From Vibrio sp. JC009 (lineage in GTDB: Bacteria; Pseudomonadota; Gammaproteobacteria; Enterobacterales; Vibrionaceae): a DNA stretch of 64,000 nt. A model generated the notes under the pieces. It made no database searches, was not told the DNA's origin, and saw only the letters and a program-made list of their open reading frames with translations. Numbering within the stretch: the first letter of the stretch is position 1; every line of letters begins with the position of its first letter. Made by a program: the position numbers and the translations under genes. Below are positions 25,670 through 34,709 of this stretch, one piece after another. The DNA lies in contig NZ_CP092107.1 of NCBI RefSeq assembly GCF_029016485.1, forward strand, positions 1,426,001 to 1,490,000, written 5' to 3'.

Positions 25670-26842
25670 TTACGCGGCTGCTTTTTTGGCCTGACGCTGT
25701 TTGAATTTCTTGCTGAAAAAGACCCAGGCGTAAGCACCGTTGATAAGGAAGCTGGCAAGGCCGGCTAGAAGCATCAGCTCATCATTACGTGGCAGAGGTA
25801 CCACATTGCCTTCGTTCATAAACGGGCAGGTGAAGTAGTACATAAAGGCACCGGCAAGGGTGAAGGCACGGGCCTGAAGCCAAGTTCCTTTTTTGATAAA
25901 CAGTGAAGGCAGTGTGGCTGCAATCAACACCATGGCCTGGTTCGCAGCAGAGCCCGGGAAGTTCAGATAAACGAACACAATGTTCCAGACGTCATAGGCG
26001 ATAATCCAGAAGGTGGTCATCTCAGGCCAGATCATGTCCTTTTCCTTGCTGCTGTCAGCGTGAATACGCGCCCAGCCGGAAAGGGTAATGATGGATAAGA
26101 TGCCGCCGATGGCGTTCAGAACGTTGGCGGTATTGCCCATACTGAAGTCCTGCAACACGGCTTCAGAGATATTCAGCGCAAGGAACGCAGCAGCGCCAAA
26201 GCGGGCCCATTTCATATCACCGATACGGGTAAACCTGACAAGAGTAAACAGAGCGGCAGCACCGACAACGGAGTAAAGTTTTACCCACTTGAACCAGTAA
26301 GTAACGCCGTAGCTGGACCACAGAGGGATAAGTACCACAGGCAGAACAAACCAGAGCAGATAGTTCAGCTTTCTGTATTTACGGCACAGCTCGTTAAGCA
26401 GCATCAGGCCCAGCAGAACGAACAGTGCATGTCCGTAAGCAGAGAATTTGTGCCATTTGTGAATGTTGAAGCCTTCTTCACCCAGAATAAAACGAAGCTC
26501 TCCGTCATCGACCACATGGAGCATAGCGCCGTCAAAGTCGGTGATCTGGCTTCCCGCCTGGCTTTGAATGGTGATGATGTCGCCGGACTGATTCCAGCTT
26601 AAAAGCTCAGACTCATTAAATCCGCCGGACTGCTTCAGGATCTGAACCGTATAGTCGGCATTAAACTCCATCCGGTAAAAGAGGCTGCCTTCGCCTGGTT
26701 TGCCGTCTCTGGTTCCCTGCCAGATGGTATTTGCCGGATTCACGGCCGACTGTTGCTGGTGACTGCTTTGCGCCAGTGAGTGGCTTATGCCGGACAGCAT
26801 AAGACTCAGGATCATAAAGGTGTTTATTAAGATCTTTTTCAT
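25670..26842 (-). CDS. multi-pass membrane protein with N-terminal secreted domain, DUF5692-like
   Basis: The 390-residue protein has three parts. There is a signal peptide (about 1-24), then a soluble beta-rich periplasmic domain (about 30-125, beginning near TIWQGTRDGKPGEG). Next comes a helical membrane part of about eight segments (about 135-375), and the protein closes with a lysine-rich cytoplasmic tail (SKKFKQRQAKKAAA). The membrane part is homologous to the preceding gene's product: FLALNISEAVLQDF here corresponds to LFLNIAEATLKDL there, and both have a conserved Trp-Asn in a later helix (VWNIVFVY / TWNLAFVY). Function unknown. The 26-bp gap to the upstream gene indicates an operon. 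Confidence 0.65.
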   Translation of the reverse strand: MKKILINTFMILSLMLSGISHSLAQSSHQQQSAVNPANTIWQGTRDGKPGEGSLFYRMEFNADYTVQILKQSGGFNESELLSWNQSGDIITIQSQAGSQITDFDGAMLHVVDDGELRFILGEEGFNIHKWHKFSAYGHALFVLLGLMLLNELCRKYRKLNYLLWFVLPVVLIPLWSSYGVTYWFKWVKLYSVVGAAALFTLVRFTRIGDMKWARFGAAAFLALNISEAVLQDFSMGNTANVLNAIGGILSIITLSGWARIHADSSKEKDMIWPEMTTFWIIAYDVWNIVFVYLNFPGSAANQAMVLIAATLPSLFIKKGTWLQARAFTLAGAFMYYFTCPFMNEGNVVPLPRNDELMLLAGLASFLINGAYAWVFFSKKFKQRQAKKAAA

Positions 26843-26868
26843 AGAAGTAACTTATTTAATGGTATTGC

Positions 26869-27777
26869 CTACTGTTTCGGGTCGGTTTTAGGGGCTGCAT
26901 TATCTTGCTGATGAGTGTTTTCCAGTTCAGCAACTAAAGGTGGCGGGTTTTCGCCATAAGGAGGCTCGCCGTTTTTCTTCTGAATGAAGAAGAACCAATA
27001 AACAAACGGGATATGCATAACCAGGTTGATCAGGCCCCAGTAGTTCAGAACGGTCTCATTAGCCCAGCTTGATGAATCCATAACCGGTGTGAAGATGTCG
27101 CCATTTGCGCGGATAAGAATATGGATAGCCAGAGTGTAAACACGGGCTGTCATATAGAGCTCCGGGCGGCGCTTGATAATCGGGTAAAGCTCGGCCGCCA
27201 TCAGAATGCAGAACGAAGAGGCAAAGTAGCCGGCATTCTCGCCATAAACGAAGGCCAGGTTCCAGGTGGTGTACAGGAAGTTCCACGCCGCAGTTGAGTA
27301 GAACAGCAGATCATTGGGTTTGTCTCTGCCAATAAGCCAGTACTGTCTTGTGCCGTTTTTATAGCGAGGGAAAGGTATGGTGATACATAAAATGATCCCG
27401 CAAATTCCGTTGAAATAGTTTGCTGTTACCAGATCTTTTAGCGTGGCTTCAGCAATGTTTAAAAACAGAACCGCATAAAAGACTTTAAGTACCCAGTCGC
27501 CTCTGAAGAATTTCAGAATCCTGTTCGGGTTGTCGTAGTAAACCCAGGCGATCCGGGCTCCGCCGACAAAGATTGCGGTGGGAATAATAACGCTGACCGT
27601 TTTCGCCCAGCGGAACCAGCCATCAAGGTGCTCAATCCAAAGCGGGAAGGTAAACAGGGAAAGAATCCAGAATACAGCGGTCGCCCGTGGCGTTCGCCGC
27701 ATCACTTCAACCAGTATGAGCAGAAACAGAATATATCCGCTCATTGAAACAACATATTGCATCAATGGAATGTCCAT
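26869..27777 (-). CDS. multi-pass membrane protein, DUF5692 family
   Basis: The protein of about 302 residues has eight or so membrane helices and a Pro-rich, charged C-terminal tail. It fits the family I know as DUF5692. The start is set at 27777, where GGAG stands five bases upstream; an upstream in-frame ATG at 27816 lacks this. It is first of the four-gene leftward operon and paralogous to the membrane part of the next protein. Conserved Trp, Asn and Glu residues in the helices (LNIAEATLKDL, WNFLYTTWNLAFVYGEN) could form a functional site. No function is known to me. Confidence 0.68.
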   Translation of the reverse strand: MDIPLMQYVVSMSGYILFLLILVEVMRRTPRATAVFWILSLFTFPLWIEHLDGWFRWAKTVSVIIPTAIFVGGARIAWVYYDNPNRILKFFRGDWVLKVFYAVLFLNIAEATLKDLVTANYFNGICGIILCITIPFPRYKNGTRQYWLIGRDKPNDLLFYSTAAWNFLYTTWNLAFVYGENAGYFASSFCILMAAELYPIIKRRPELYMTARVYTLAIHILIRANGDIFTPVMDSSSWANETVLNYWGLINLVMHIPFVYWFFFIQKKNGEPPYGENPPPLVAELENTHQQDNAAPKTDPKQ

Positions 27778-28024
27778 AACATCTCCGGTGTTTTTAACTT
27801 TTCGGAAGGGAGGCATAGCAGCTTGGTTGCCTTATGCCTGCAGTTTTGCCTGCTCAATAACTGATAACATGCAAATTAGAGCAAAAACTCTACTTCATGT
27901 TTGCGGTGAAAAGTGATGTTGGCTCAATAAGTTCGGCGGGGTTCACGGAGTTGATGCATACCAGTTAGATATGCGTCGCAAAGATGTATTGGTGATGCTT
28001 TGAGGGGGGGACCTAGTGGCTGTG

Positions 28025-28054
28025 AGCCCGGAGTTTTTATGATGACCCCGGGCT
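28025..28054 (-). terminator. hairpin downstream of the rhodanese gene
   Basis: AGCCCGG (28025-28031) pairs with CCGGGCT (28048-28054), placed directly after the leftward rhodanese stop codon (28074). The loop is 16 bases and the T run is poor, so efficiency is uncertain. Confidence 0.5.
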
Positions 28055-28073
28055 ATTGACTGAAGCGTCTGCT

Positions 28074-28430
28074 TTAAGGTTTGATGGCTTGAATTACATT
28101 ACCTACAGTACCTGCATTGACTACTTTGTATCCCTGCTTTTTCAGCCAGGTTGCTGCCGTGACGGAACGCATTCCTGAGGCGCAATACACAACGATGGTT
28201 TTTGAGTTATCCAGCCCTTTCGTACTTCCGGACACCAATGACTGCACCGGAATATTCAGGCTTTCCGGGGCATTAAAACCGGCAAACTCAGCTTCACTTC
28301 TTACATCCAGTAGCAGGATGTCATTCACATTAAGTTCGGACAGCGCCGACATTACCTGTCTGGAGCGGTATTTTTTATAGGCGATAAAAATGACAGCAAT
28401 GGCCAGGAAAATAAGTATTTGATTGTTCAT
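28074..28430 (-). CDS. membrane-anchored single-domain rhodanese
   Basis: The 118-residue protein has an N-terminal hydrophobic anchor (residues 3-18, ILIFLAIAVIFIAYKK) and a rhodanese domain (about 28-115). The active-site loop is VVYCASGMRS with the catalytic cysteine, and LLDVRSEAEF is the conserved CH2A-type entry. Such proteins move sulfane sulfur to acceptors such as cyanide or thiols; the physiological partner is unknown. It follows the molybdoenzyme gene on the same strand with an 85-bp gap, so a role in sulfuration of that enzyme is conceivable but not shown. Confidence 0.85.
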   Translation of the reverse strand: MNNQILIFLAIAVIFIAYKKYRSRQVMSALSELNVNDILLLDVRSEAEFAGFNAPESLNIPVQSLVSGSTKGLDNSKTIVVYCASGMRSVTAATWLKKQGYKVVNAGTVGNVIQAIKP

Positions 28431-28515
28431 GATCAGCAGTGACTTTAAAAATGAATAAATTATATATTAGTCATTTCTAATGCAAATTCCTAGCCCTTAT
28501 TTTTCATATTCACTA

Positions 28516-30840
28516 TTATTGACATATCCTTCCAAAGTCATTAGTAAACCGGGGAGCATCAAACACACTTATCTCCGGCAATACCTCCTCAAATTTCTCT
28601 ATATTGACCAGTGCGCTGTGAGCAGCCGTACTCTGTGACAGTTTTGATGTCCGTTTGTCATGGGTCAGGACATTTGGGTTGCCATGTTTATCCAGGCTGT
28701 TTTCTACGCCCGGATCCTGCGGGTCATACCATGAACCTGTGCATAGGTAGATGGTTCTTTCCCTGATGTCTTCTGTAATCACAGCCCCGGCAAGGCAGGC
28801 GCCTCTGTCATTGAAGACTTTGACTATATCGCCATCTTTAATGTCACGGGCTTTTGCATCAACCGGATTAATCATGACAGGCTCGCGCCCTTTAATTTTG
28901 AGGCTGCGGCTATAACTGCCCGGATCAAGCTGACTGTGCAGTTTGGTTTTAGGCTGGCCTGAAATCATATGCAGCGGGAAGGTATTCGCCTGTTCCGAAT
29001 TTAGCCACTCCGTTGGAGGCAGCCAGGTGAACTGTCCCGGACAATCTGAATAGCCAAACGAGGCGATGCGTTCGCTATAAAGTTCTATCCTGCCGCTTGG
29101 TGTGGTTAAAGGGAATTTATCCGGATCACTGCGGAACTCTTGCAGCAAAACCGTATCCGGATTCGGGTCTGGAAGGTCGATAATGTCCCCTTGCAGGAAG
29201 GTATCAAAATCAGGAAGGTCAATGCCCAGATCTTTTGATTTAGGGATCAGTTCCTGCCACATATCCTCCAGCCACTGGCGTGAATCTTTGTTGAGTGTAA
29301 ACTCTTCCTCAATACCTAAGCGCTTAGCGATTTCAGTAAAGATATCAAATTCATTACGCGCCTCACCGACCGGATCAATTATGCGGGGCATAGGGATCAG
29401 GCTGTTGTCGCGGGAGCCTGCTCCAATATCTTCCCGCTCCAGCGTTGTGGTTACGGGTAAGACGATATCGGCAAAGCGCGCCGTTGATGTCCAGTTGATT
29501 TCATTTACGATAATGGTTTCAGGCTGCTGAAACGCCTTAATCAGCCGGTTAATATCCTGATGATGATGAAATGGATTTCCGCCGGCCCACCATACCATGC
29601 GGATATCAGGATAGGTCAGATTCATGCCGTTGTACTGATATTCTTCACCAGGGTTGAGCAGCATATCGGAGAGGCAGGCGACAGGAATAAAGGTATTTAC
29701 ACCATTGTTACCTTTAGGGAAAGCAGGCCAGTGAACCGGACGATTCATCAGGCCAATCCCGCCGTCAGAGCCGTAAGCGATGGCATAACCGCTGCCGGGT
29801 AAACCAATCTGGCCAAGCATGGAGGCCAGGGTGACTGTACCCCACAACGTCTGCTCACCATGCTCTGTTCTCTGGACGCCAGCTGCCGTGCAGATAAAGG
29901 TGCGCGAGCTTGCCATCTCGCGAGCCAGTTGCCTGATGCGCTCTGCCGGGATTTCAGATAAAGCGCTGGCCCACTCGGCAGTTTTAGGTGTGCCATCTTT
30001 CTCACCAAGAAGGTACGCCTTTACTTCATCAAAACCGACGGTGTATTTATCCAGAAATGCCTGATCATGCAGGTTTTCAGTCAGAAGCGTATGTGCCAGA
30101 CCCAGCATGATAGCGGAATCGGAACCCGGAACCGGGGCCAGCCATTCTGCGTCAAGCTCAGCAGGTGAGTCTGACCGGCACGGGTTAATGTCGATAAAGC
30201 GTATGCCTGCTTCACGACATGCCAGTAACTCGCCTTTCAGGCGGTGACGCGAGCAGCCACCGGGTGAGGCCTGAGCACTTTTAAGTGGGATGCCGCCAAA
30301 CATCACAACCAGCTCACCTTCTTTAGCTATGGTAGACCAGCGGGTGCCGGTGAGTGTCAGCTCATCAAAGTCACCGACAATATGTGGCAGTAATACCAGT
30401 GCGGTGTTGTAGCTGTAGTTGCCTTCACTTTTTACAAATCCGCCAGCGCAGTTCAGAAAACGTTTAAGCTGGCTTTGGGCGTGATGAAAGCGTCCGGCAC
30501 TGCCCCAGCCATATGAACCGCCGAATATGGCTTCATTGCCATGCTCTTTACGGGTTGATTCCATGGCTTCACTGATAAGATCGAATGCTTTTTCCCAGGA
30601 AACTTCCACAAAGGGTTCCTGACCACGTTTATTGTTTTGGTACTGAGGTCCGTTTTCCAGATAGCTTTTGCGAACGGCAGGTCGTTTAATTCTGGCTGGC
30701 CCGTAAAGAGAGCTATCCATATTCTCATTGATTCTGGACGGATCCGGGTCAGCAGGGTGGGCATTTACACCCACCAGTCTGCCATCTTTCACTTCCGCAA
30801 TCCCTGCGCCCCAGTGGCTTGAGGTTGTATACTTTTTCAT
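28516..30840 (-). CDS. BisC/TorZ-type molybdopterin reductase, cytoplasmic
   Basis: The 774-residue enzyme belongs to the DMSO reductase family, BisC/TorZ/DorA branch. It reduces S- or N-oxides such as biotin sulfoxide, methionine sulfoxide or TMAO with a bis-MGD molybdenum cofactor. The segment GGSYGWGSAGRFHHAQSQ contains Ser114, the expected Mo ligand. There is no Cys motif for an iron-sulfur cluster and no twin-arginine signal at the N-terminus (begins MKKYTTSSHWG). A cytoplasmic BisC-like role is therefore more likely than periplasmic TorA. The GMNLTYPDIRMVWWAGGNPFH segment is typical. It is transcribed downstream of a LysR gene (110-bp gap). Substrate unproven. Confidence 0.88.
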   Translation of the reverse strand: MKKYTTSSHWGAGIAEVKDGRLVGVNAHPADPDPSRINENMDSSLYGPARIKRPAVRKSYLENGPQYQNNKRGQEPFVEVSWEKAFDLISEAMESTRKEHGNEAIFGGSYGWGSAGRFHHAQSQLKRFLNCAGGFVKSEGNYSYNTALVLLPHIVGDFDELTLTGTRWSTIAKEGELVVMFGGIPLKSAQASPGGCSRHRLKGELLACREAGIRFIDINPCRSDSPAELDAEWLAPVPGSDSAIMLGLAHTLLTENLHDQAFLDKYTVGFDEVKAYLLGEKDGTPKTAEWASALSEIPAERIRQLAREMASSRTFICTAAGVQRTEHGEQTLWGTVTLASMLGQIGLPGSGYAIAYGSDGGIGLMNRPVHWPAFPKGNNGVNTFIPVACLSDMLLNPGEEYQYNGMNLTYPDIRMVWWAGGNPFHHHQDINRLIKAFQQPETIIVNEINWTSTARFADIVLPVTTTLEREDIGAGSRDNSLIPMPRIIDPVGEARNEFDIFTEIAKRLGIEEEFTLNKDSRQWLEDMWQELIPKSKDLGIDLPDFDTFLQGDIIDLPDPNPDTVLLQEFRSDPDKFPLTTPSGRIELYSERIASFGYSDCPGQFTWLPPTEWLNSEQANTFPLHMISGQPKTKLHSQLDPGSYSRSLKIKGREPVMINPVDAKARDIKDGDIVKVFNDRGACLAGAVITEDIRERTIYLCTGSWYDPQDPGVENSLDKHGNPNVLTHDKRTSKLSQSTAAHSALVNIEKFEEVLPEISVFDAPRFTNDFGRICQ

Positions 30841-30949
30841 TTTAACGTTACCTGCCTACATTCTGACTCAATCTGTATCGAGTCCATTCAGAGTGAAGCA
30901 GTGTAGTGGCGGGAATGGTGAATGTCGAGAACCCAATTTGTTGTCTGAA

Positions 30950-31933
30950 TCAGGTGCAGTCTTTCCAATTATATTGCTCTGCCAGTTGAGCCAGAAGTTT
31001 GGCCTCTTTATCCGATTCTTCTTTTACCCATTCCATCACTTCATCCACAATTGGTGAGTGGGTTCTCTGGTGGCAGTAATACTGCCACGGGCTGTTATGG
31101 ATTTCGGTGCCTTCGGGGCAGACCAGAAAGCCTCTTTCAATTTCGGGCAGTACCAGCAGCAGGTCGGTTACCGTGGCTCCCTGGCCTGAAAGGCAGGCAC
31201 TTAATGCCAGATCCAGCGTATAAAAAGTGGTATTGCGGCTGTTTCTGCGATCATCCCGCCCGGTGCTGCTCAGCCAGACTTTCCAGTCGGTATGATCCAG
31301 AGTGGGGTGCAGTCTGGGTAAGCTTAATATGCTGCCGGGCTGATCGTTTTGTGCAAGCAGCTGTCTGGCACAAACTGGCGCCATGTACTCTTTGCGCAGG
31401 GTGAAGATTCCCTGAGTTCTGGCAAAGCGGTCAGGGTTGCGAGAGGTAAAGATCAGCAGGTCATAATCGTCACTTTTCAGGCTGGCCTCTTCGTCGATGG
31501 CCGGTATCACCACTATTTCATGGTCAGTATATCGCTCGCTAAGCGCGCTGATCTTAGGAATAAGAGAGCGGGTGGCGTAACTTAACCCGGCCTTAATCAC
31601 TATCTTCTTCTGGGCGGGTTCATTCCAGGAAGCAATCAGGGCTTCGGTGGCCTGATAGTTTTTCAGCAGCACACTGTATAGCGCCTGTCCCTTTTCGGTT
31701 AACTCAATCGCTCTGTGTCTGCGAATCACCAAAGATGCATTGAGCTCATCTTCAAGTTGTTTTATCTGCCTGCTTACCGCGCTTTGGGTTACGTTCAGCT
31801 GATCGGCTGCCAGAGTAAAGCTCATCAGTCTTGCCACGGCTTCAAAGACTTTAAGGCTGTTGTGCGAGTAAGGAATGTGCGGATAGGGCGTCATAATAGA
31901 TTCGCATGAGTTTAAGGAATGCCAGAATGGCAT
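30950..31933 (-). CDS. LysR-family regulator upstream of the molybdoenzyme gene
   Basis: The LysR protein is up to 327 residues. The HTH lies at about 24-85 (SFTLAADQLNVTQSAVSRQI) with the GcvA-type linker VIRRHRAIELTEKGQ, and the effector domain at about 110-310. The N-terminus is uncertain: an internal ATG at 31894 (product about 314 residues) is equally plausible because neither start has a clear Shine-Dalgarno. It is divergent from a MATE pump (31995) and lies directly upstream of the BisC-like reductase on the same strand, so it may control either or both. Confidence 0.83.
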   Translation of the reverse strand: MPFWHSLNSCESIMTPYPHIPYSHNSLKVFEAVARLMSFTLAADQLNVTQSAVSRQIKQLEDELNASLVIRRHRAIELTEKGQALYSVLLKNYQATEALIASWNEPAQKKIVIKAGLSYATRSLIPKISALSERYTDHEIVVIPAIDEEASLKSDDYDLLIFTSRNPDRFARTQGIFTLRKEYMAPVCARQLLAQNDQPGSILSLPRLHPTLDHTDWKVWLSSTGRDDRRNSRNTTFYTLDLALSACLSGQGATVTDLLLVLPEIERGFLVCPEGTEIHNSPWQYYCHQRTHSPIVDEVMEWVKEESDKEAKLLAQLAEQYNWKDCT

Positions 31934-31994
31934 AAATGTTAATTGAACACCAGAGTGATAAGTCTTATTTTTGCCGGGTATTTTTGAGGTAGAT

Positions 31995-33344
31995 ATGAAA
32001 AAGATTCTGACGCTGGCATTCCCCCTGATTATTTCTCAACTGATCGCCATGGCATTGGTGCTGACCGATATCTGGATGATGTCCAGACTGAGCATTGCCG
32101 ATTTGGCCGCTGGCGGGCTGGGGGCTTCTGTTTATTCATTCGTGTTTCTTATCCCGGCAAGCATTGTGGGTTGTGTGGCTAACCTGATTGCGATTGCTTA
32201 CGGGCAGCGTGTTGCACGCCCGGAACACGGTAACAGACAGATCCGCTTAGCGGTAAAAGGCGCTGTCATGCTTTCGGTGATCCTATCACTGCTGCTGACC
32301 ATGAGCTTTAGCTTGGCTCCTGAGCTGCTCAGATATGCGCAGCAGCCGGAGGATGTTATTACTACCGCCATGCGTTATCTGGACAGCCTGAAATGGGCAA
32401 TGCTACCGACACTGCTGCTTCTGGTACTGCGGGGATTAACCAGCACCTTTGGGGATGCCCGCTCGGTCATGGTTATGTCCGTGGTGACTGTTGCCCTGAA
32501 TGTACCGGTTTCTTATCTGCTGGCCTTTGAGCTTAACTATGGGATTGCCGGTCTTGGCGCCGGAACGGCTCTGGCTGCTTTTATTGTGATGGTCGGCTAT
32601 GCCATCTGGGTATTTCGTCGTCCGGGATATAACGCCTTTGCTCCCTGGCTGCACACAGAAGAGTACAGTGTCCGTCTTATGTCCCCTATGCTGAGTATGG
32701 GGGTACCCATTGCCGTTGCAGGGATTCTGGAACATGGCCTGATTTATGGCGGCACACTGATGGCCGGAATACTGGGCGTGGCGTCACTGGCGATGCATCA
32801 GATCCTGCTTCAGTGTCTGAGCTTTACCTGGAATATCAACTTTGGCTTCTCTCAGGCTGCGGCCATTCTGGTTGGCAAAGATTTTGGCGCAGCAAACTTT
32901 TCCGGGATCAGAAGGATCTGCAATATGAGTTTTATGCTGGTAACGGTGCTGAGCTCAGTGATGGCGGGGCTGTTTATGTTCTGGCCGGAAGTTATCGCCA
33001 GCTTATTCCAGCAGGAAGGTTCTATTGATACAGAGCTGTCGCAGTTGTTGTCATCGCTGATCTGGATAGTCGCGCTTTGCTTTGTGGTGGATGCATGGCA
33101 ACTGCTTGCAATTAACCTTCTTCGTGGGATGAAGATAGTGACAGGGCCTACGGTAATGACAGCAATCGGCTACTGGCTGTTCGGTCTGCCTGCTGCCTGG
33201 CTGCTGATGCAGCAGTATGGTCTTGGCGGTATCTGGGGCGGAATAGGTGTCGGGCTTGGTGTGACAGGCATCCTGTTGCTGGCTCAGTTGCTGTTTGCGG
33301 TTAAGCCTAAGCCGCACGCTCCGGAGATGGCTGCGGTGGTATAA
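31995..33344 (+). CDS. MATE-family antiporter (NorM/DinF-like)
   Basis: This protein of about 449 residues has twelve predicted helices of the MATE fold. The start at ATG 31995 is chosen because GAGG lies seven bases upstream; a TTG at 31971 would add eight residues. The pattern MKKILTLAFPLIISQLIAMA and the second-half helix GVPIAVAGILEHGLIYGG are typical of the NorM branch. It is divergent from a LysR gene. The substrate is unknown. Codon use is GC-richer than the tandem MATE pair at 12684-15468. Confidence 0.87.
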   Translation: MKKILTLAFPLIISQLIAMALVLTDIWMMSRLSIADLAAGGLGASVYSFVFLIPASIVGCVANLIAIAYGQRVARPEHGNRQIRLAVKGAVMLSVILSLLLTMSFSLAPELLRYAQQPEDVITTAMRYLDSLKWAMLPTLLLLVLRGLTSTFGDARSVMVMSVVTVALNVPVSYLLAFELNYGIAGLGAGTALAAFIVMVGYAIWVFRRPGYNAFAPWLHTEEYSVRLMSPMLSMGVPIAVAGILEHGLIYGGTLMAGILGVASLAMHQILLQCLSFTWNINFGFSQAAAILVGKDFGAANFSGIRRICNMSFMLVTVLSSVMAGLFMFWPEVIASLFQQEGSIDTELSQLLSSLIWIVALCFVVDAWQLLAINLLRGMKIVTGPTVMTAIGYWLFGLPAAWLLMQQYGLGGIWGGIGVGLGVTGILLLAQLLFAVKPKPHAPEMAAVV

Positions 33345-33481
33345 ACTGCGCTCTTGTATATTACCTCGCGGGTTGCATTGTTATGGCGGTTCGTTCGAAT
33401 CTATGTCTCGCTTCTGGACAGAAGAAATGAGACAGAGTAAAAGCTTTAATTTACCGCTATTTGATAATTAAACCTTATCAA

Positions 33482-33883
33482 TCAGCTCTCAATTTCTTCG
33501 GATAAGCGGAGAGCATCCTCCAACTCAACACCTAAATATTTGATGGTGTTTTCGATCTTGGTGTGACCTAGCAAAAGTTGAATCGCGCGAATATTCTTAG
33601 TCTTCTGATAAATCAATGTGGCCTTGGTTCGGCGCAATGAATGAGTGCCATAGAGATCAGGGTTGTGACCTAAAGCAAGTGCCCAACTGCGTATGATTTT
33701 ACGATAGTATGAGTAACTTAAAGGTTGTTTTGACTTTCGTGGGCTTGGGAATAGGTAGTCCGTTGGTTGCAAAGATTGCTCTTTAATCCAATGGCTCAGT
33801 GTTTGCTGTGTTCTCTGAGTAATTTCAAACTGAACGTCATTGCCAGTCTTTTTCTGAACATACTGAACACGACTGAATACTAG
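33482..33883 (-). pseudogene. C-terminal remnant of a tyrosine-recombinase integrase
   Basis: An open leftward frame of about 134 codons matches the catalytic C-terminal half of a tyrosine integrase. It contains THSLRRTKATLIYQ (the His-x-x-Arg of the active site), LLGHTKIENTIKYLG (second His and the nucleophilic Tyr) and the entry strand VQKKTGNDVQFEIT. The reading frame remains open upstream without a start codon and runs into the truncated SMP-30 gene at about 33884-33892. The N-terminal DNA-binding half and the first catalytic Arg are missing. It is a stub left by a mobile element at the left boundary of the redox island. Confidence 0.82.
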
Positions 33884-33891
33884 AAAGTTTG

Positions 33892-34482
33892 ATGAAATAT
33901 CCGGCTTTCAACAGTATGAATGACGTTGCAATTGCTCCTGATGGTACCGTGTTTTTCACTGACCCACGCTTTCTCGGGGATGAACCGCGCTCACAACCCG
34001 TTTATGGTGTTTATGCTGTAGATAAAGATCTTAATGTGACACTTACCTTGGGTAATGTACAAAAACCAAATGGCGTTGCCGTTTCACCTGATGGAAAGAC
34101 GCTATATGTGGCAGAGCACTATATCAATAACGACAATCTATTTACCTATGATGGAAAAGAAGCGCTTATCCACGGCCCTATGCGTGTATTGGCCTACGAT
34201 CTTGATGGCGTGAAAGTAACCAGCAAGCCTCGTGTTGTCGTTAATTATGATGGCCCTGATGGAATGGTGACCGATACCAATGGTAACTTGTATGTTGCTT
34301 CACGCGCAGAAGATCATGTGGGTATAGAGATCTTTAACCCACAAGGTGAATTGATTGATTTTGTACCAACACCAGTAAAACCAACTAACGTTGCGTTAAC
34401 TAATGGAGAGTTTAAACACAAGCTGTATATCACAGCGGGGGCTTCTCTGTTTGTTATCGATACGCTTTCTGAAGGTTGGTAA
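33892..34482 (+). pseudogene. 5'-truncated SMP-30/gluconolactonase-like (NHL-type propeller) gene
   Basis: The 196-codon frame encodes the central and C-terminal blades of an SMP-30/LRE-type beta-propeller. Motifs include SMNDVAIAPDGTVFFTDPRF (the Ca-binding Asn-Asp and Asp), PNGVAVSPDGKTLYVAE and GPDGMVTDTNGNLYVA. Full-length relatives are about 290-330 residues with a signal peptide; here roughly the first third is missing and the frame abuts the integrase stub. The start codon at 33892 is therefore probably spurious. The family hydrolyses lactones. Confidence 0.78.
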
Positions 34483-34532
34483 ACGCTGACACAACAACAG
34501 TTTCGTTCATAAATAAGTATTTGCTTACTATT

Positions 34533-34558
34533 AAGCCAGTAACATAAGTTGCTGGCTT
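34533..34558 (+). terminator. hairpin after the SMP-30 remnant
   Basis: AAGCCAGTAAC and GTTGCTGGCTT form a stem with one mismatch around a four-base loop, followed by a moderately T-rich stretch (TTATGTTATTT). Confidence 0.6.
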
Positions 34559-34607
34559 TATGTTATTTAACTGAAGTTTAAGAAGTAGTGATTATTGTAA
34601 CAAACCC

Positions 34608-34661
34608 CAATAGTGACTTGGCTTTATATCTATTTTTCTCTACAGAACTATTCATTACCAT
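34608..34661 (+). promoter_or_regulatory. island promoter box copy 1 (upstream of oxidoreductase 34710)
   Basis: This is the most divergent of five copies of a 31-bp box (34608-34638), followed after 17 bp by a -10-like TACCAT (34656-34661). It matches the consensus CAAGAGT-N-AATTG, two bases, TTTAT, four bases, ATTTTTC at most positions, with substitutions at positions 4 and 10. Confidence 0.65.
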
Positions 34662-34709
34662 TGACCTCAATTAGTGGCAAATACAACCATTGGAGAGGAT
34701 ATAAAGAAC

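Noticed and set aside
33345..33481. possible attC or integron site beside the integrase stub
   Set aside because: No attC consensus (RYYYAAC...GTTRRRY with paired arms) is visible, and the recombinase fragment lacks the IntI-specific insertion.
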